This document shows, piece after piece, positions 1 through 8,490 of a DNA stretch of 50,534 nt (position 1 is the stretch's first letter; each line of letters begins with the position of its first letter). The DNA comes from Kitasatospora xanthocidica (GTDB taxonomy: Bacteria > Actinomycetota > Actinomycetes > Streptomycetales > Streptomycetaceae): positions 81,341 to 131,874 of the forward strand of contig NZ_BNBY01000023.1 in assembly GCF_014656195.1 (NCBI RefSeq). The letters are read 5' to 3'. The notes below the pieces were generated by a model. That model saw only the letters and a program-made list of their open reading frames with translations. It was not told the DNA's origin and ran no database searches. The translations under genes were made by a program, and so were the position numbers.

Positions 1-102
1 GGGGGCGCCGCGCCCCGCCGGGGCCACTGCCTCATGTGCCCGGGACACCGGGTGCTGGACACTGCTGCCATCCGGTGGGTCCGCGGAGAGGAACGGGTGC
101 TC

Positions 103-2166
103 ATGGCCACGGAGAGTGTGCGGAGAGCCTGGTGGCGGCCCCGGTCCGGCCCGGCGGAGCGGCAACTGGCCCTGGCGGGGCTGTGCGCCGTCGTCTGCCT
201 GGTGGCCGGCGGCCTGTGGATCGGCTACGTGCTGAGCCACCGGGGCGCACCCGGGATCTCCGTGCCCGCCCACCACCTGGCGGTGCTGGGCTACGGCCTC
301 GCCGCCGTGGCCGGCGGGGTACTGCTGCACGCCCACCGCCCGGGCAACCAGCTCGGCTGGGTCCTGCTCTGCTACGGGACGGCGCTGATCGTCCCGCTCG
401 CCGCCCAGACCCCGGTCTGGGTCGAGGTGGGCGACTCGCGGGTGGTCGGGGCCGTCGTGGTCCTGGTGTCGGCCGGGTACACCGTCAGCGGCACCATCTG
501 GCACGCCCTGCCGCTGTGGCTGCCGTACGGGACGCTGCCGAGCCGCCGGTGGTGGTACGCGATCGGCGCGGTGGCGCTGTGGATGCTGCCCCAGGCCTGC
601 TACTACGTGTACCAGCCCACGGTGTTCGGCCGGCCCAACCCGCTGGCGGGAAGCACGGTCGCGAGCTGGCTGCGGACCTTCAACGACCGGCTGCACACCA
701 CCCAGCTGATCGTGTTCGTCGTGCTGGCCGTCCTGGTGGTCCTGGTCCCGCTCGCCCGCACCCGCGGGGTGTCGCGGCGGCGCCGGCAGAACGTCCTGCT
801 CGGCCTGGGCGTCTACCTGCTCTGGGGCGGTGCCGAACTCGGCTACTACTTCGACGACCAGAGCACGCCCTCGTACGTCGCCTTCGCGGTCACCTCCGCG
901 CTGTGGACGCTCACCCTGGCCGCCGTCGTCGTCCGGGACGGCTCCTGGCGGCTCGACCGGGCGGCCCGCCGGGTGCTCGTGGGCCTGCTGGTGGCCACCG
1001 GGCTGGTCGTGGTGTTCGTCCTGGTGGCCTGCGTGCTCTCCACCATGCTGATGCCCGGGCGGCGCGGCGCCGGGGCGCTGCTGCTGGTCGCCCTGGTCTT
1101 CCTGCTGGCGGCCGGGCTGCCCCGGGGCGTGCGCTGGGCCTCCGGCGTCGTGGACCGCTGGTACTACGGCTCGCGGGCGCAGCCCTACCAGGTGCTGCGC
1201 AGCCTGGCCGGACGGGTCAGCCAGACCGTCGACCCGCAGGACGTGCCGGCCGTGCTGTGCGCCACCGTCGGTGACGAACTCCGGTTGTCCAGCGTGGCGT
1301 TGACCGTCTCCACCCGCGGCGGCGAACGCCCGCTGGCCGCCTTCGGGGACGGCTCCGGCAGCGTCGAGGGCTTCCCGCTGGTCCACCGCGGCGCCGAGAT
1401 CGGCCGGCTCACCGTCGCCCCGCGCCCCGGCCAGCGGACCCTCGACGACAGCGACCGGGACATCCTGCGCTCGCTCGCCGACCAGGCCGCGCCCGCCGTC
1501 GCCTCCCTCCGGCTGATGGAGGACCTCCGGGCCAGCCGCGAGCAGATCGTCGCGGCCCGCGAGGAGGAGCGCCGCCAGCTGCGCCGCGACATCCACGACG
1601 GACTCGGCCCGATGCTGGCCGGCCTGCGGCTGCGGCTGCAGGGAGCGGCCGCGGTGGACGACCCGGCGCGGTTCTCCGGTGCGCTGGAGCGGGTCGCGGA
1701 CGACCTCGCGACGGCCGTCCGGGAGGTCCGGCGGATCACCGACCGGCTCGGACCGACGGCACTGGGCGACTACGGGCTGTCCCGGGCGCTGGGCCGGCTC
1801 GCGGAGACCTTCAGCGGTGCGGACCTCTCCGTCACGGCCCGGCTGGAGCCGGACCCGCTGCCGGAGCTGCCCGCCGCCGTGGAGGTCGCGGTCTACCGGA
1901 TCACCGCGGAGGCGCTCAACAACGTGCTGCGGCACGCCCGGGCGCGCAGCGCCACGGTGTCCGTCCGGGTGGACCCGGGGGCGCTGGAGCTCGTCGTCGA
2001 GGACGACGGGCAGGGCCCCGGCCGCAGCGGCCCGGCGCACCCGGGGGTGGGGCTGCGGTCGATGTCCGAGCGGGCCGCCGAGATCGGCGGCAGCTGCACC
2101 GTCGACGCCCTCAACCGCGGCACCCGGGTGCACGCGGTGCTCCCGCGGCGCCCCGCGCGCGGCTGA
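103..2166 (+). CDS. Membrane sensor histidine kinase (NarL/DesK type) with GAF-like region
   Basis: About 687 aa. The N-terminal ~350 residues hold a series of hydrophobic membrane segments. A GAF-like stretch follows, then a HisKA_3 dimerisation domain with the phospho-acceptor His498 in RRDIHDGLGP, and a HATPase domain with N-box Asn606-Asn607 (EALNNVLRHA) and a GVGLRSM G-box. It should autophosphorylate and pass phosphate to a NarL-type regulator, but no partner regulator is next to it; one may lie left of the window. A GGAGAGGA ribosome site at 85-92 serves either ATG 103 or an in-frame GTG at 97. The frame is also open upstream to position 34, without a better site. Signal unknown. Confidence 0.85.
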   Translation: MATESVRRAWWRPRSGPAERQLALAGLCAVVCLVAGGLWIGYVLSHRGAPGISVPAHHLAVLGYGLAAVAGGVLLHAHRPGNQLGWVLLCYGTALIVPLAAQTPVWVEVGDSRVVGAVVVLVSAGYTVSGTIWHALPLWLPYGTLPSRRWWYAIGAVALWMLPQACYYVYQPTVFGRPNPLAGSTVASWLRTFNDRLHTTQLIVFVVLAVLVVLVPLARTRGVSRRRRQNVLLGLGVYLLWGGAELGYYFDDQSTPSYVAFAVTSALWTLTLAAVVVRDGSWRLDRAARRVLVGLLVATGLVVVFVLVACVLSTMLMPGRRGAGALLLVALVFLLAAGLPRGVRWASGVVDRWYYGSRAQPYQVLRSLAGRVSQTVDPQDVPAVLCATVGDELRLSSVALTVSTRGGERPLAAFGDGSGSVEGFPLVHRGAEIGRLTVAPRPGQRTLDDSDRDILRSLADQAAPAVASLRLMEDLRASREQIVAAREEERRQLRRDIHDGLGPMLAGLRLRLQGAAAVDDPARFSGALERVADDLATAVREVRRITDRLGPTALGDYGLSRALGRLAETFSGADLSVTARLEPDPLPELPAAVEVAVYRITAEALNNVLRHARARSATVSVRVDPGALELVVEDDGQGPGRSGPAHPGVGLRSMSERAAEIGGSCTVDALNRGTRVHAVLPRRPARG

Positions 2167-2187
2167 GCGGGGCTGAGCGGCGCGGGT

Positions 2188-2220
2188 CCGCCCCCGGCGC
2201 GGACGGGCGGCCGGGGGCGG
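2188..2220. terminator. Hairpin between convergent genes
   Basis: Arms 2188-2198 and 2210-2220 are a perfect 11-bp inverted repeat (CCGCCCCCGGC with its complement) around an 11-nt loop. It lies between the stop of the histidine kinase and the stop of the small secreted-protein gene, so it can end transcription from both sides. There is no T-tract, as is usual in GC-rich actinobacteria. Confidence 0.6.
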
Positions 2221-2254
2221 GGACGGCTGGCGGACGACGGGATCGGCGGCGCCG

Positions 2255-2476
2255 TCAGTTGCAGTTCGGCGGATTGGGGCACTTGTGGGTGGGCCTGCCG
2301 GAGGAGTGCCCGGTGCTCGGCCGCCGTCTCCGGCCGCCGCCCCCGTGGCCTCCGCGGCTTGTGCCGCCCTCGACCCGGCACCGGCAGGCCCGGGCCGCTG
2401 CGGCGAGGCTGACGACGGCGAAGACCGCCGCGGCCGCGGCCGCCAGCAGTGTCGCACCGCCCGTTCTGTCGGTCAT
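2255..2476 (-). CDS. Small secreted or membrane-anchored protein, unknown function
   Basis: 73 aa on the minus strand. After MTDRTGG comes a hydrophobic Ala/Val segment (about residues 8-28) that looks like a signal peptide or single membrane helix. The mature part is rich in Arg, Gly and Ser and has a CRC motif near the helix and a C-terminal KCPNPPNCN with two Cys. A strong GGAGGT ribosome site lies 4 nt before the ATG, which is the main support for a real gene. The two Cys pairs could form disulphides outside the cell. I do not recognise the family. It lies alone between a histidine kinase and a TetR gene. Confidence 0.55.
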   Translation of the reverse strand: MTDRTGGATLLAAAAAAVFAVVSLAAAARACRCRVEGGTSRGGHGGGGRRRRPSTGHSSGRPTHKCPNPPNCN

Positions 2477-2794
2477 GGTGACCTCCACGGTGGGTTCCGC
2501 GGGCCGGTCGTTCCGGCCCGCTCCTCCATGCCACCGCCGGTCGCGCCCCATCCGCATGGGGCGACGGTCCTGATCCGGTCCCGCCGGGTGAGAGCGTGGT
2601 CGCGTCGAGTGCTGCCGACCGAGCGATGGGAACCCCTGTTCGAAGCGTATCCGGGCGACCACCCGCCGCAACTCGGCCGCGGGCGCGCGGTTGGGAGGGG
2701 AACGGGTTCGTTCACTAACATCGAAGGTGGTGGCGTGAGAGGGGAAACGCCGTCGCCGTGATCGAGGAAGGACGACGGACGAAGGTGCACAGCC
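2477..2794. other. Intergenic region upstream of TetR gene
   Basis: About 320 bp between the minus-strand small protein and the plus-strand TetR gene. No convincing gene is seen. It must hold two divergent promoters. The only notable element is an imperfect dyad at 2706-2719. Confidence 0.4.
2706..2719. promoter_or_regulatory. Possible TetR autoregulatory operator (imperfect dyad)
   Basis: The 14-mer GTTCGTTCACTAAC matches its own reverse complement at 10 of 14 positions. It lies about 75 bp before the TetR start in a locally AT-richer stretch, where a TetR autoregulatory site would be expected. The symmetry is modest, so this is tentative. Confidence 0.25.
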
Positions 2795-3412
2795 ATGACC
2801 GCTGAAACGGATGCCGTACCGGGACCGGTGGCCGGCCCCCCGCTGCGGCGGCGCGGTGAGGCGCTGGAGAGCGCCATCCACGAGGCGGTGCTCCGGCAGC
2901 TCACCACCGACGGCTACGCCCGGCTGACCATGGAGGGGGTGGCCGCCGCCGCGCAGACCGGCAAGGCGGCGCTCTACCGGCGCTGGACCTCCAAGGAGGA
3001 GCTGGTCATGGACGCGCTGCGGGCGAGCCTGCCCCCGGCCGGGCCGGTCCCCGACACCGGCAGCCTGCGCGGGGACCTGCTGGCGGTGGTGGCCGGGCTG
3101 CGGGCGGCGATGTTCAGCGACCTGGGCGCCGCCGTGCGGGCGATCATGAGCGAGCTGGACCACCGGCGGGCGCACGCCTTCGTCGCGATCGTGCTGGAGC
3201 GGGTGGTCGAGCCGACGACCGCGCTGATCGCCGAGGTCCTGGACCGCGGCACCGCGCGCGGCGAGGTCCGGCCTGGGGCCGTCACCCCGCTGGTCACCGA
3301 CGTGGTGCCGGCGCTGATGCTGTACCGGATCAAGATGTGCGGCGGGGACGTGGTGCAGCTCGACCCGGCGGAGATCGTGGACGAGGTGCTGCTGCCGATC
3401 GTCCGCCCGTGA
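2795..3412 (+). CDS. TetR/AcrR-family transcriptional repressor
   Basis: 205 aa. A TetR DNA-binding domain covers roughly residues 25-70 (VLRQLTTDGYARLTMEGVAA, then AALYRRWTSKEELV, the family's typical recognition helix). The C-terminal ligand-binding half resembles the TetR_C domains of actinobacterial regulators with the YxRW-S-K-E-E-L pattern. The start ATG has GAAGG about 8 nt upstream. The target gene is not obvious: the fprA-like gene downstream is convergent and the small secreted protein upstream is divergent, so autoregulation is the safest guess. Confidence 0.85.
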   Translation: MTAETDAVPGPVAGPPLRRRGEALESAIHEAVLRQLTTDGYARLTMEGVAAAAQTGKAALYRRWTSKEELVMDALRASLPPAGPVPDTGSLRGDLLAVVAGLRAAMFSDLGAAVRAIMSELDHRRAHAFVAIVLERVVEPTTALIAEVLDRGTARGEVRPGAVTPLVTDVVPALMLYRIKMCGGDVVQLDPAEIVDEVLLPIVRP

Positions 3413-3421
3413 GGGCCGGAC

Positions 3422-3439
3422 GACCGGCGGCCGCCGGTC
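3422..3439. terminator. Perfect 18-bp palindrome between convergent genes
   Basis: GACCGGCGGCCGCCGGTC is fully self-complementary and abuts the stop codon of the minus-strand reductase gene, 10 bp after the TetR stop. It is probably a bidirectional terminator. Confidence 0.55.
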
Positions 3440-4804
3440 TCACGCCCCGCTGTGGCGGAGCATCTCCTCGCGCTCGACGACCTTGACCCGCTCGCGGTCC
3501 TCGGCCGCGCCGAGCGCGCGCTCGTGGGCGTCGAGCTCCTGCCAGCCCGCCCAGGTGGTGTAGCGCACGCCCCGGTCGCGCAGGTGCTCCTCGACCGCCG
3601 CCGGGTCGGGCTCGAGGGCGCCGGGCAGGCGGCCGGTCGCGTGGTCGTCCAGCAGGCAGGCCACGGTCTCGTTGGCGTCGCCCTTGGTGTGGCCGATCAG
3701 GCCGACCGGGCCGCGCTTGATCCAGCCGGTGACGTACGTGGCGGCGCGGTGCGAGCCGTCGCCGTCCAGGACCCGGCCGGCCGCGTGCGGGACGGTGCCC
3801 GAGACCGGGTCGAAGGGCAGCTTGGGCAGCTCGTCCGAGTAGTAGCCGACGGCCCGGTAGACCGCCCGCACGTCCCAGTCGGTGAAGCGGCCGGTGCCGC
3901 GGACGTTGCCGGTGCCGTCCAGCTCGGTGCGCTCGGTGCGCAGCCCGGCCACCTGGCCGTCCGCGCCGAGGACCTCCACCGGGGACTCGAAGAAGTGCAG
4001 GAAGATCCGGTGCGGGCGGTCGCCGACGTCGCGGATCGCCCACTTCTCCAGGGTCGCCGCGACCAGGTCGACGTGCTTGACGGCGCGGCGCTCGGCGATC
4101 GAGCCGGCGTCGTACTCGATGTCCTCGGGGGCGACGATCACCTCGATGGTGGGGGAGTGGTCCAGCTCGCGCAGCTCCATCGGGCTGAACTTGGCCTGGG
4201 CCGGCCCGCGGCGGCCGAAGACGTGCACCTCGCGGGCGCGGTTGCGGCCCAGGCCCTCGTGGACGTTCGGGGGGATCTCGGTGGGCAGCAGCTCGTCCGC
4301 GGTCTTGGCGAGGATCCGGGCCACGTCCAGGGCGACGTTGCCGACGCCGAGCACGGCGACCTTCTCGGCCTCCAGCGGCCAGTCGCGGGGCACGTCCGGG
4401 TGGCCGTCGTACCAGGAGACGAAGTCGGCCGCGCCGTAGGAGCCGTCCAGCCCGATGCCGGGCAGGTCGAGCGAGCGGTCGGCCATCGCGCCGGTGGCGA
4501 AGACCACGGCGTCGTAGAACCGGTGCAGGTCGTCCAGGGCGAGGTCGGACGGGTAGTCGACGTTGCCGAAGAGGCGGACCTGGGGCTTGTCGAGCACCTG
4601 GTGCAGGGCCGTCACGATGCCCTTGATGCGCGGGTGGTCGGGCGCGACGCCGTAGCGGATCAGGCCGAACGGGGCGGGCATCCGCTCGAACAGGTCGATC
4701 GAGACGCCGGGCGTCCCGGCGGCGTCGGACTTCAGCAGGGCGTCCGCGGCGTAGATGCCGGCGGGGCCGGCACCGACGATCGCGACTCTGATCGGACGGG
4801 GCAT
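3440..4804 (-). CDS. fprA: NADPH-ferredoxin reductase, FprA type
   Basis: 454 aa, the usual length of actinobacterial FprA. The FAD-binding motif GAGPAGIYAADALL is at residues 11-24, followed by the family signature ERMPAPFGLIRYGVAPDHPRIK. The NADP-binding motif is VLGVGNVALDVARIL around residues 150-165, and the C-terminal GWIKRGPVGLIGHTKGDA is typical of adrenodoxin-reductase-like enzymes. It should carry electrons from NADPH through FAD to a ferredoxin, for example to feed cytochrome P450s or Fe-S enzymes. GGAGG lies 7 nt before the ATG. It is monocistronic, with a clear inverted repeat in its upstream region (4891-4906). Confidence 0.92.
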   Translation of the reverse strand: MPRPIRVAIVGAGPAGIYAADALLKSDAAGTPGVSIDLFERMPAPFGLIRYGVAPDHPRIKGIVTALHQVLDKPQVRLFGNVDYPSDLALDDLHRFYDAVVFATGAMADRSLDLPGIGLDGSYGAADFVSWYDGHPDVPRDWPLEAEKVAVLGVGNVALDVARILAKTADELLPTEIPPNVHEGLGRNRAREVHVFGRRGPAQAKFSPMELRELDHSPTIEVIVAPEDIEYDAGSIAERRAVKHVDLVAATLEKWAIRDVGDRPHRIFLHFFESPVEVLGADGQVAGLRTERTELDGTGNVRGTGRFTDWDVRAVYRAVGYYSDELPKLPFDPVSGTVPHAAGRVLDGDGSHRAATYVTGWIKRGPVGLIGHTKGDANETVACLLDDHATGRLPGALEPDPAAVEEHLRDRGVRYTTWAGWQELDAHERALGAAEDRERVKVVEREEMLRHSGA

Positions 4805-4890
4805 GGCGGTCCTCCGGGCGGGCGCGGCGACAAGTGGTCTGGACCCTTGCAGCCAACCCGGAGGTGGGGCGGTGGTGTAGTCGGCTCCGG

Positions 4891-4906
4891 TCTATGACCT
4901 CATAGA
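4891..4906. promoter_or_regulatory. Inverted repeat upstream of fprA-like gene
   Basis: Arms TCTATGA and TCATAGA form a perfect 7-bp inverted repeat with a 2-bp spacer, about 87 bp before the start of the minus-strand reductase gene. The motif is AT-rich against a GC-rich background, and a further partial half-site (CCTATG) follows. A regulator-binding site for the reductase gene is plausible; the regulator is unknown. Confidence 0.4.
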
Positions 4907-4922
4907 GACGACCTATGGGTGA

Positions 4923-4956
4923 GCGGCCGGTCCGGGTGGGTGCCGGGACCGGCCGC
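4923..4956. terminator. Terminator-like hairpin downstream of slipin gene
   Basis: Arms GCGGCCGGTCC (4923-4933) and its exact complement (4946-4956) form an 11-bp stem with a 12-nt loop, six bases beyond the stop of the minus-strand slipin gene. Confidence 0.6.
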
Positions 4957-4962
4957 GCGGCG

Positions 4963-5814
4963 TCAGCTCCGGTCGGCGGGGGCCTGCCCGGGGACGGCCG
5001 GCGGGGCCGGGGTCCCGGCGGCGGCGCTGTCGTCCGTGCCGCTTGTGCCCTCGGCTCCGCCGGTGATCCGGGTGGCGGAGGCCTCGAAGAAGCGCAGCAG
5101 CTCCACCGGGAAGGGCAGCACCAGCGTGGAGTTCTTCTCCGCCGCGACCTCGACCACGGTCTGCAGCAGCCGCAGCTGCATCGCCGCCGGGGTCTCGGCC
5201 ATCTTGGCGGCGGCCTCGGAGAGCTTGGCGGCCGCCTGGAACTCGCCGTCGGCGGTGATGATCCGGGCCCGGCGCTCGCGGTCCGCCTCGGCCTGGCGGG
5301 CCATCGAGCGCTTCATCGAGTCGGGCAGGCTGACGTCCTTGATCTCCACCCGGTCGATGTGCACGCCCCAGCCGGTCGCCGGGCTCTCCAGCATGACCTC
5401 CAGCCCCTGGTGGAGGTTCTCCCGGCCGGAGAGCAGGTCGTCCAGCTCGCTCTTGCCGATGATCGAGCGCAGCGAGGTCTGGGCGACCTGCAGCATGGCG
5501 AAGGCGTAGTTCTGCACGTCCACGGTGGCCCTGATCGGGTCCATCACGCGGAAGTACAGCACCGCGTCGACGCTGACCGAGACGTTGTCCTTGGTGATGC
5601 CCTCCTGTGCGGGCACCGGCATGGTGACGACCTGGACGTTGACCTTGCGCATCCGGTCCACCAGCGGCATCAGCAGGGTGAGGCCCGGCTCGCGGACCTG
5701 CGGGAGCACCTGCCCGAGCCGGGACACCACACCCCGCTCGTACTGCTGCACCACCCGCACACCCGTCATCAGCCACAGCAGGAGCACCACGGCGACGATC
5801 ACGACGACTGCCAC
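4963..5814 (-). CDS. SPFH/Band 7 domain protein (slipin/stomatin-like)
   Basis: 283 aa, starting at GTG. One N-terminal membrane helix (VVVIVAVVLLLWLM, about residues 3-17) is followed directly by VRVVQQYERGVVSRLG, the classic start of a slipin Band 7 domain. Further conserved parts are PLVDRMRKVNVQVVTMPV, TKDNVSVSVDAVLYFRV and GWGVHIDRVEIKDVSLP. The C-terminal 30 residues are low complexity. Slipins oligomerise on membranes and are thought to organise microdomains or regulate partner proteases. No NfeD-like partner is adjacent. The gene stands alone, with its own terminator hairpin downstream. Confidence 0.9.
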   Translation of the reverse strand: MAVVVIVAVVLLLWLMTGVRVVQQYERGVVSRLGQVLPQVREPGLTLLMPLVDRMRKVNVQVVTMPVPAQEGITKDNVSVSVDAVLYFRVMDPIRATVDVQNYAFAMLQVAQTSLRSIIGKSELDDLLSGRENLHQGLEVMLESPATGWGVHIDRVEIKDVSLPDSMKRSMARQAEADRERRARIITADGEFQAAAKLSEAAAKMAETPAAMQLRLLQTVVEVAAEKNSTLVLPFPVELLRFFEASATRITGGAEGTSGTDDSAAAGTPAPPAVPGQAPADRS

Positions 5815-5949
5815 GATTCCGACCCCCCGTTCGCGGCGCGACCGGGCCGGGACCGAACTGGCCCTGTCGCCCGGTGCGGGCCGCGCAGCACAGTATGCGC
5901 CCGGGGCATCGGGCCTGACAGGGGTGTGCGCAGCGGTTTTGACGGATCT

Positions 5950-7386
5950 TTAGCGCACGCCGGCCCGCTCGGTCTCCCGCGCGGGTTCGGCCGTGGCCGG
6001 TACGGTCCGGCAGCGCCGGCCGGCCACCGCGTTGAGCGCCGCGACCGCCAGGCCCAGGCCGAGCGCGATCAGCCAGGCCCGCCGCTGGTCGAGGTGGGGG
6101 CCGGCCGCGACCGAGGCGAGCACCGCCACGCCCAGGGTGTTGCCGAGCTGCCGGGAGGTGGTGGCCAGCGCGGAGGCCACGCCCGCCTGCTGCGCGGGCA
6201 GACCGGTCACCGCGGTGTTGGTGATCGGCGGGTTGACCAGGCCGAAGCCCAGCCCGAGGGCCAGGTACCCGGCGGCGTACGGTGGGTAGGCGTCGCCCCC
6301 GGCCGCCAGCGCGAGCAGGCCGGCGCCCAGCGCCAGCAGCAGGCCGGAGCCCACCAGGAGCCGGCGCGCCCCCACCACGGGGATCAGCCGGCCGCTCAGC
6401 GGGGAGACCACGGCGATCGCCAGCGTCGCCGGGAGCAGCGCCAGCCCGGTTCCCAGCGCCGAGACGTGCCGCTGCTGCTGCCAGTACACGCTGGAGACGA
6501 ACAGGAACCCGGCCAGGATCGCGAACACCAGCACCGCGCTGACCGTGGCCGCGGTGAAGGTCGGACGGCGCAGCAGCGCGAGCGGGAGCACCGGGTGCGC
6601 GCGCCGCCGTTCGACCGCCACGAACGCCGCGCCGCCGCCCAGCGCCAGCACCGCGCAGACCACCGTGGTGACGCCGCCGAAGCCCTGGTGGGCGCCGTGG
6701 ATGAGCAGTTCGGTGACACCGAAGACCGCCACCGCGCCCAGCGCCAGCCCGGCCGGGTCGAGCGGACGGGCCGTACCGCCCCTGGTCTCCGGCACCCGCA
6801 CCGACGCCGCCAGCACCAGCGCGACCACCGGCAGGTTCACCAGGAAGATCCACCGCCAGCCCAGGGCGTCGATCAGCGAACCGCCGACCAGCGGGCCGAG
6901 CGCCGCGGCCAGCCCGAAGATCGCCGCCCAGAAGCCGAGCGCCCGGGCCCGGCGCACCGGATCCTGGATCGCCGTGGTCACGGTGGACAGCGCGTTGGGC
7001 CCGAGCAGCGCGGCGCCGAGGCCCTGGACGACCCGGACGGCGATCAGCTGGTCGGCGCTGCCGGCGAGCGCGCAGCCCAGCGAGCCGATCCCGAAGACCA
7101 GCAGACCGGCGCGGAACATGGTGCGCCGCCCGAGCCGGTCCCCGAGCGAGCCGGCCAGGAGCAGCAGCACCGCCAGGGTGAGCGTGTAGGCGTCCACGAT
7201 CCAGGCCAACTGCGATGAACCGGCGGACAGTTCGGTGCGCAGGGAGGGCAGGGCGACGTTCACCGCGGTGGAGTCCAGGCTGGTGACGAACAGCGAGGCG
7301 CCGCAGACGGCGGTCAGCCCGGCAGGGCCGAGGGGGCGGCGCTCGCGCCGCGTCCGGTGGCCGGGTTCGGGCACGGCAGAAGGCAT
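5950..7386 (-). CDS. MFS drug exporter, DHA2 (14-helix) family
   Basis: 478 aa, many hydrophobic helices. Family motifs are visible: LDSTAVNVALPSLR in the first helix, the loop motif GSLGDRLGRRTMFRAGL, and GPLVGGSLIDALGWRWIFLVNLPV (motif C region plus the DHA2-typical W-R-W-I-F-x-x-N-x-P). This is the EmrB/QacA type of proton-driven multidrug exporter. GGAAGGGG precedes the ATG. It is divergent from a LysR gene, with a shared 153-bp promoter region containing a dyad, so the LysR protein probably controls it. Substrate unknown. Confidence 0.88.
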   Translation of the reverse strand: MPSAVPEPGHRTRRERRPLGPAGLTAVCGASLFVTSLDSTAVNVALPSLRTELSAGSSQLAWIVDAYTLTLAVLLLLAGSLGDRLGRRTMFRAGLLVFGIGSLGCALAGSADQLIAVRVVQGLGAALLGPNALSTVTTAIQDPVRRARALGFWAAIFGLAAALGPLVGGSLIDALGWRWIFLVNLPVVALVLAASVRVPETRGGTARPLDPAGLALGAVAVFGVTELLIHGAHQGFGGVTTVVCAVLALGGGAAFVAVERRRAHPVLPLALLRRPTFTAATVSAVLVFAILAGFLFVSSVYWQQQRHVSALGTGLALLPATLAIAVVSPLSGRLIPVVGARRLLVGSGLLLALGAGLLALAAGGDAYPPYAAGYLALGLGFGLVNPPITNTAVTGLPAQQAGVASALATTSRQLGNTLGVAVLASVAAGPHLDQRRAWLIALGLGLAVAALNAVAGRRCRTVPATAEPARETERAGVR

Positions 7387-7498
7387 GGGGGACCCCTTCC
7401 GGGTCGAGGCGGGAATCGGCGACGGGCAGGGCGCCCCGGTGCGGACACCGGTCGGGCGGGCTGCGGTCGCTCTGCCTCGAACCTAGGCGGCCTGCTGA

Positions 7499-7516
7499 TT
7501 TGCGGCAATCGGCAAA
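7499..7516. promoter_or_regulatory. Putative LysR-binding dyad in divergent promoter
   Basis: TTTGC and GCAAA arms are separated by 8 bp, and the pentamer GGCAA recurs three times between 7504 and 7523. The site lies 24 bp before the LysR start and in the promoter region of the divergent MFS gene, as expected for a LysR autoregulatory site. Confidence 0.35.
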
Positions 7517-7539
7517 ACGGCAACTGATAGTTTCACCTG

Positions 7540-8463
7540 GTGCAACTGTCCTCGGTCGACCTCAACCTGCTGGTGGTCCTGGACGCCCTCCTGGAGGAGG
7601 GCTCCGTCACCCGGGCCGCGCACCGGCTCAACCTCTCCGTCCCGGCGACCAGCCGCGCCCTCGGCCGGCTGCGCCGCACCTTCCGGGACCAGCTGCTGGT
7701 CCGCTCCGGCCGCGGGCTGCGGCCCACCGCCGCCGCCGTCGACCTCCGGCCGCGCCTGCGGCTCTGGCTCGAACAGGCCGAGCAGCTCCTCGACCGCCAG
7801 GCCCAGCCGCTCGACCGGAGCCTGACGGTCGTCGCCCCGCAGGACCTGATCGTGACCAGGAGCGCCGACCTGCTCGCCCGGCTCGCCGTGGACGCCCCCG
7901 CCGCCGAACTGCGCCTGCTGGCCTCCGACGGCGGGCGGGACGGCGCCGAAGCCGTCCGGGACGGCACCGCCGACCTCGCGGTCGTCGTCAACGCGGCCAA
8001 GTACCCGGACCTGCGCTCCCTCGGCCTCGTCCGGGCCGGGCTCACCGCCGCCGTCCGGGCGGGCCACGACCTCACCCGCGGCGAGGTGACCGCCGAGCGG
8101 TTCGCCGCCGCCGAGCACGTCCTGGTCTCCCGCAGCGGCCGCCCCGAGGAGGCGCTCGACCGGGAACTGCGCGAGGCCGGCCTGCCCCGTACCGTCCGCT
8201 GCGTCGTGCCCGGGTACCTCGCCGCACTGCACCTGGTCGGCCGCACCGACCTGGTCACCCTCGCCCCCGCCGCCCTGGTCCGCGAACTCGGCCCGGCCCT
8301 CGGCGTCCTCCCCGTCCCCGCACCCGCCCGGCTGCGCCCCCTGCGGGTCACCCTCCTCTGGCACCCCCGCCGCGACCAGGACCCCCTCCTGCGCCTGCTC
8401 CGCGACGGCCTCGCCGCCCTCGCGGCCGACCTCACCGGCGCCGGGGACGAACCGCCGCACTGA
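7540..8463 (+). CDS. LysR-family transcriptional regulator
   Basis: 307 aa with GTG start. The N-terminal winged helix is typical: LSSVDLNLLVVLDALLEEGSV, then TRAAHRLNLSVPATSRALGRLRRTF and LLVRSGRGLRPT (residues 1-65). A periplasmic-binding-protein-like effector domain covers the rest. The subgroup resembles NodD/LinR-like regulators that begin with V-D-L-N-L-L. It is divergent from a DHA2 exporter gene, which it probably regulates in response to an exported compound. Confidence 0.9.
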   Translation: MQLSSVDLNLLVVLDALLEEGSVTRAAHRLNLSVPATSRALGRLRRTFRDQLLVRSGRGLRPTAAAVDLRPRLRLWLEQAEQLLDRQAQPLDRSLTVVAPQDLIVTRSADLLARLAVDAPAAELRLLASDGGRDGAEAVRDGTADLAVVVNAAKYPDLRSLGLVRAGLTAAVRAGHDLTRGEVTAERFAAAEHVLVSRSGRPEEALDRELREAGLPRTVRCVVPGYLAALHLVGRTDLVTLAPAALVRELGPALGVLPVPAPARLRPLRVTLLWHPRRDQDPLLRLLRDGLAALAADLTGAGDEPPH

Positions 8464-8490
8464 GCCCTCTCGGAGGGTCGCCCCCGGGGC

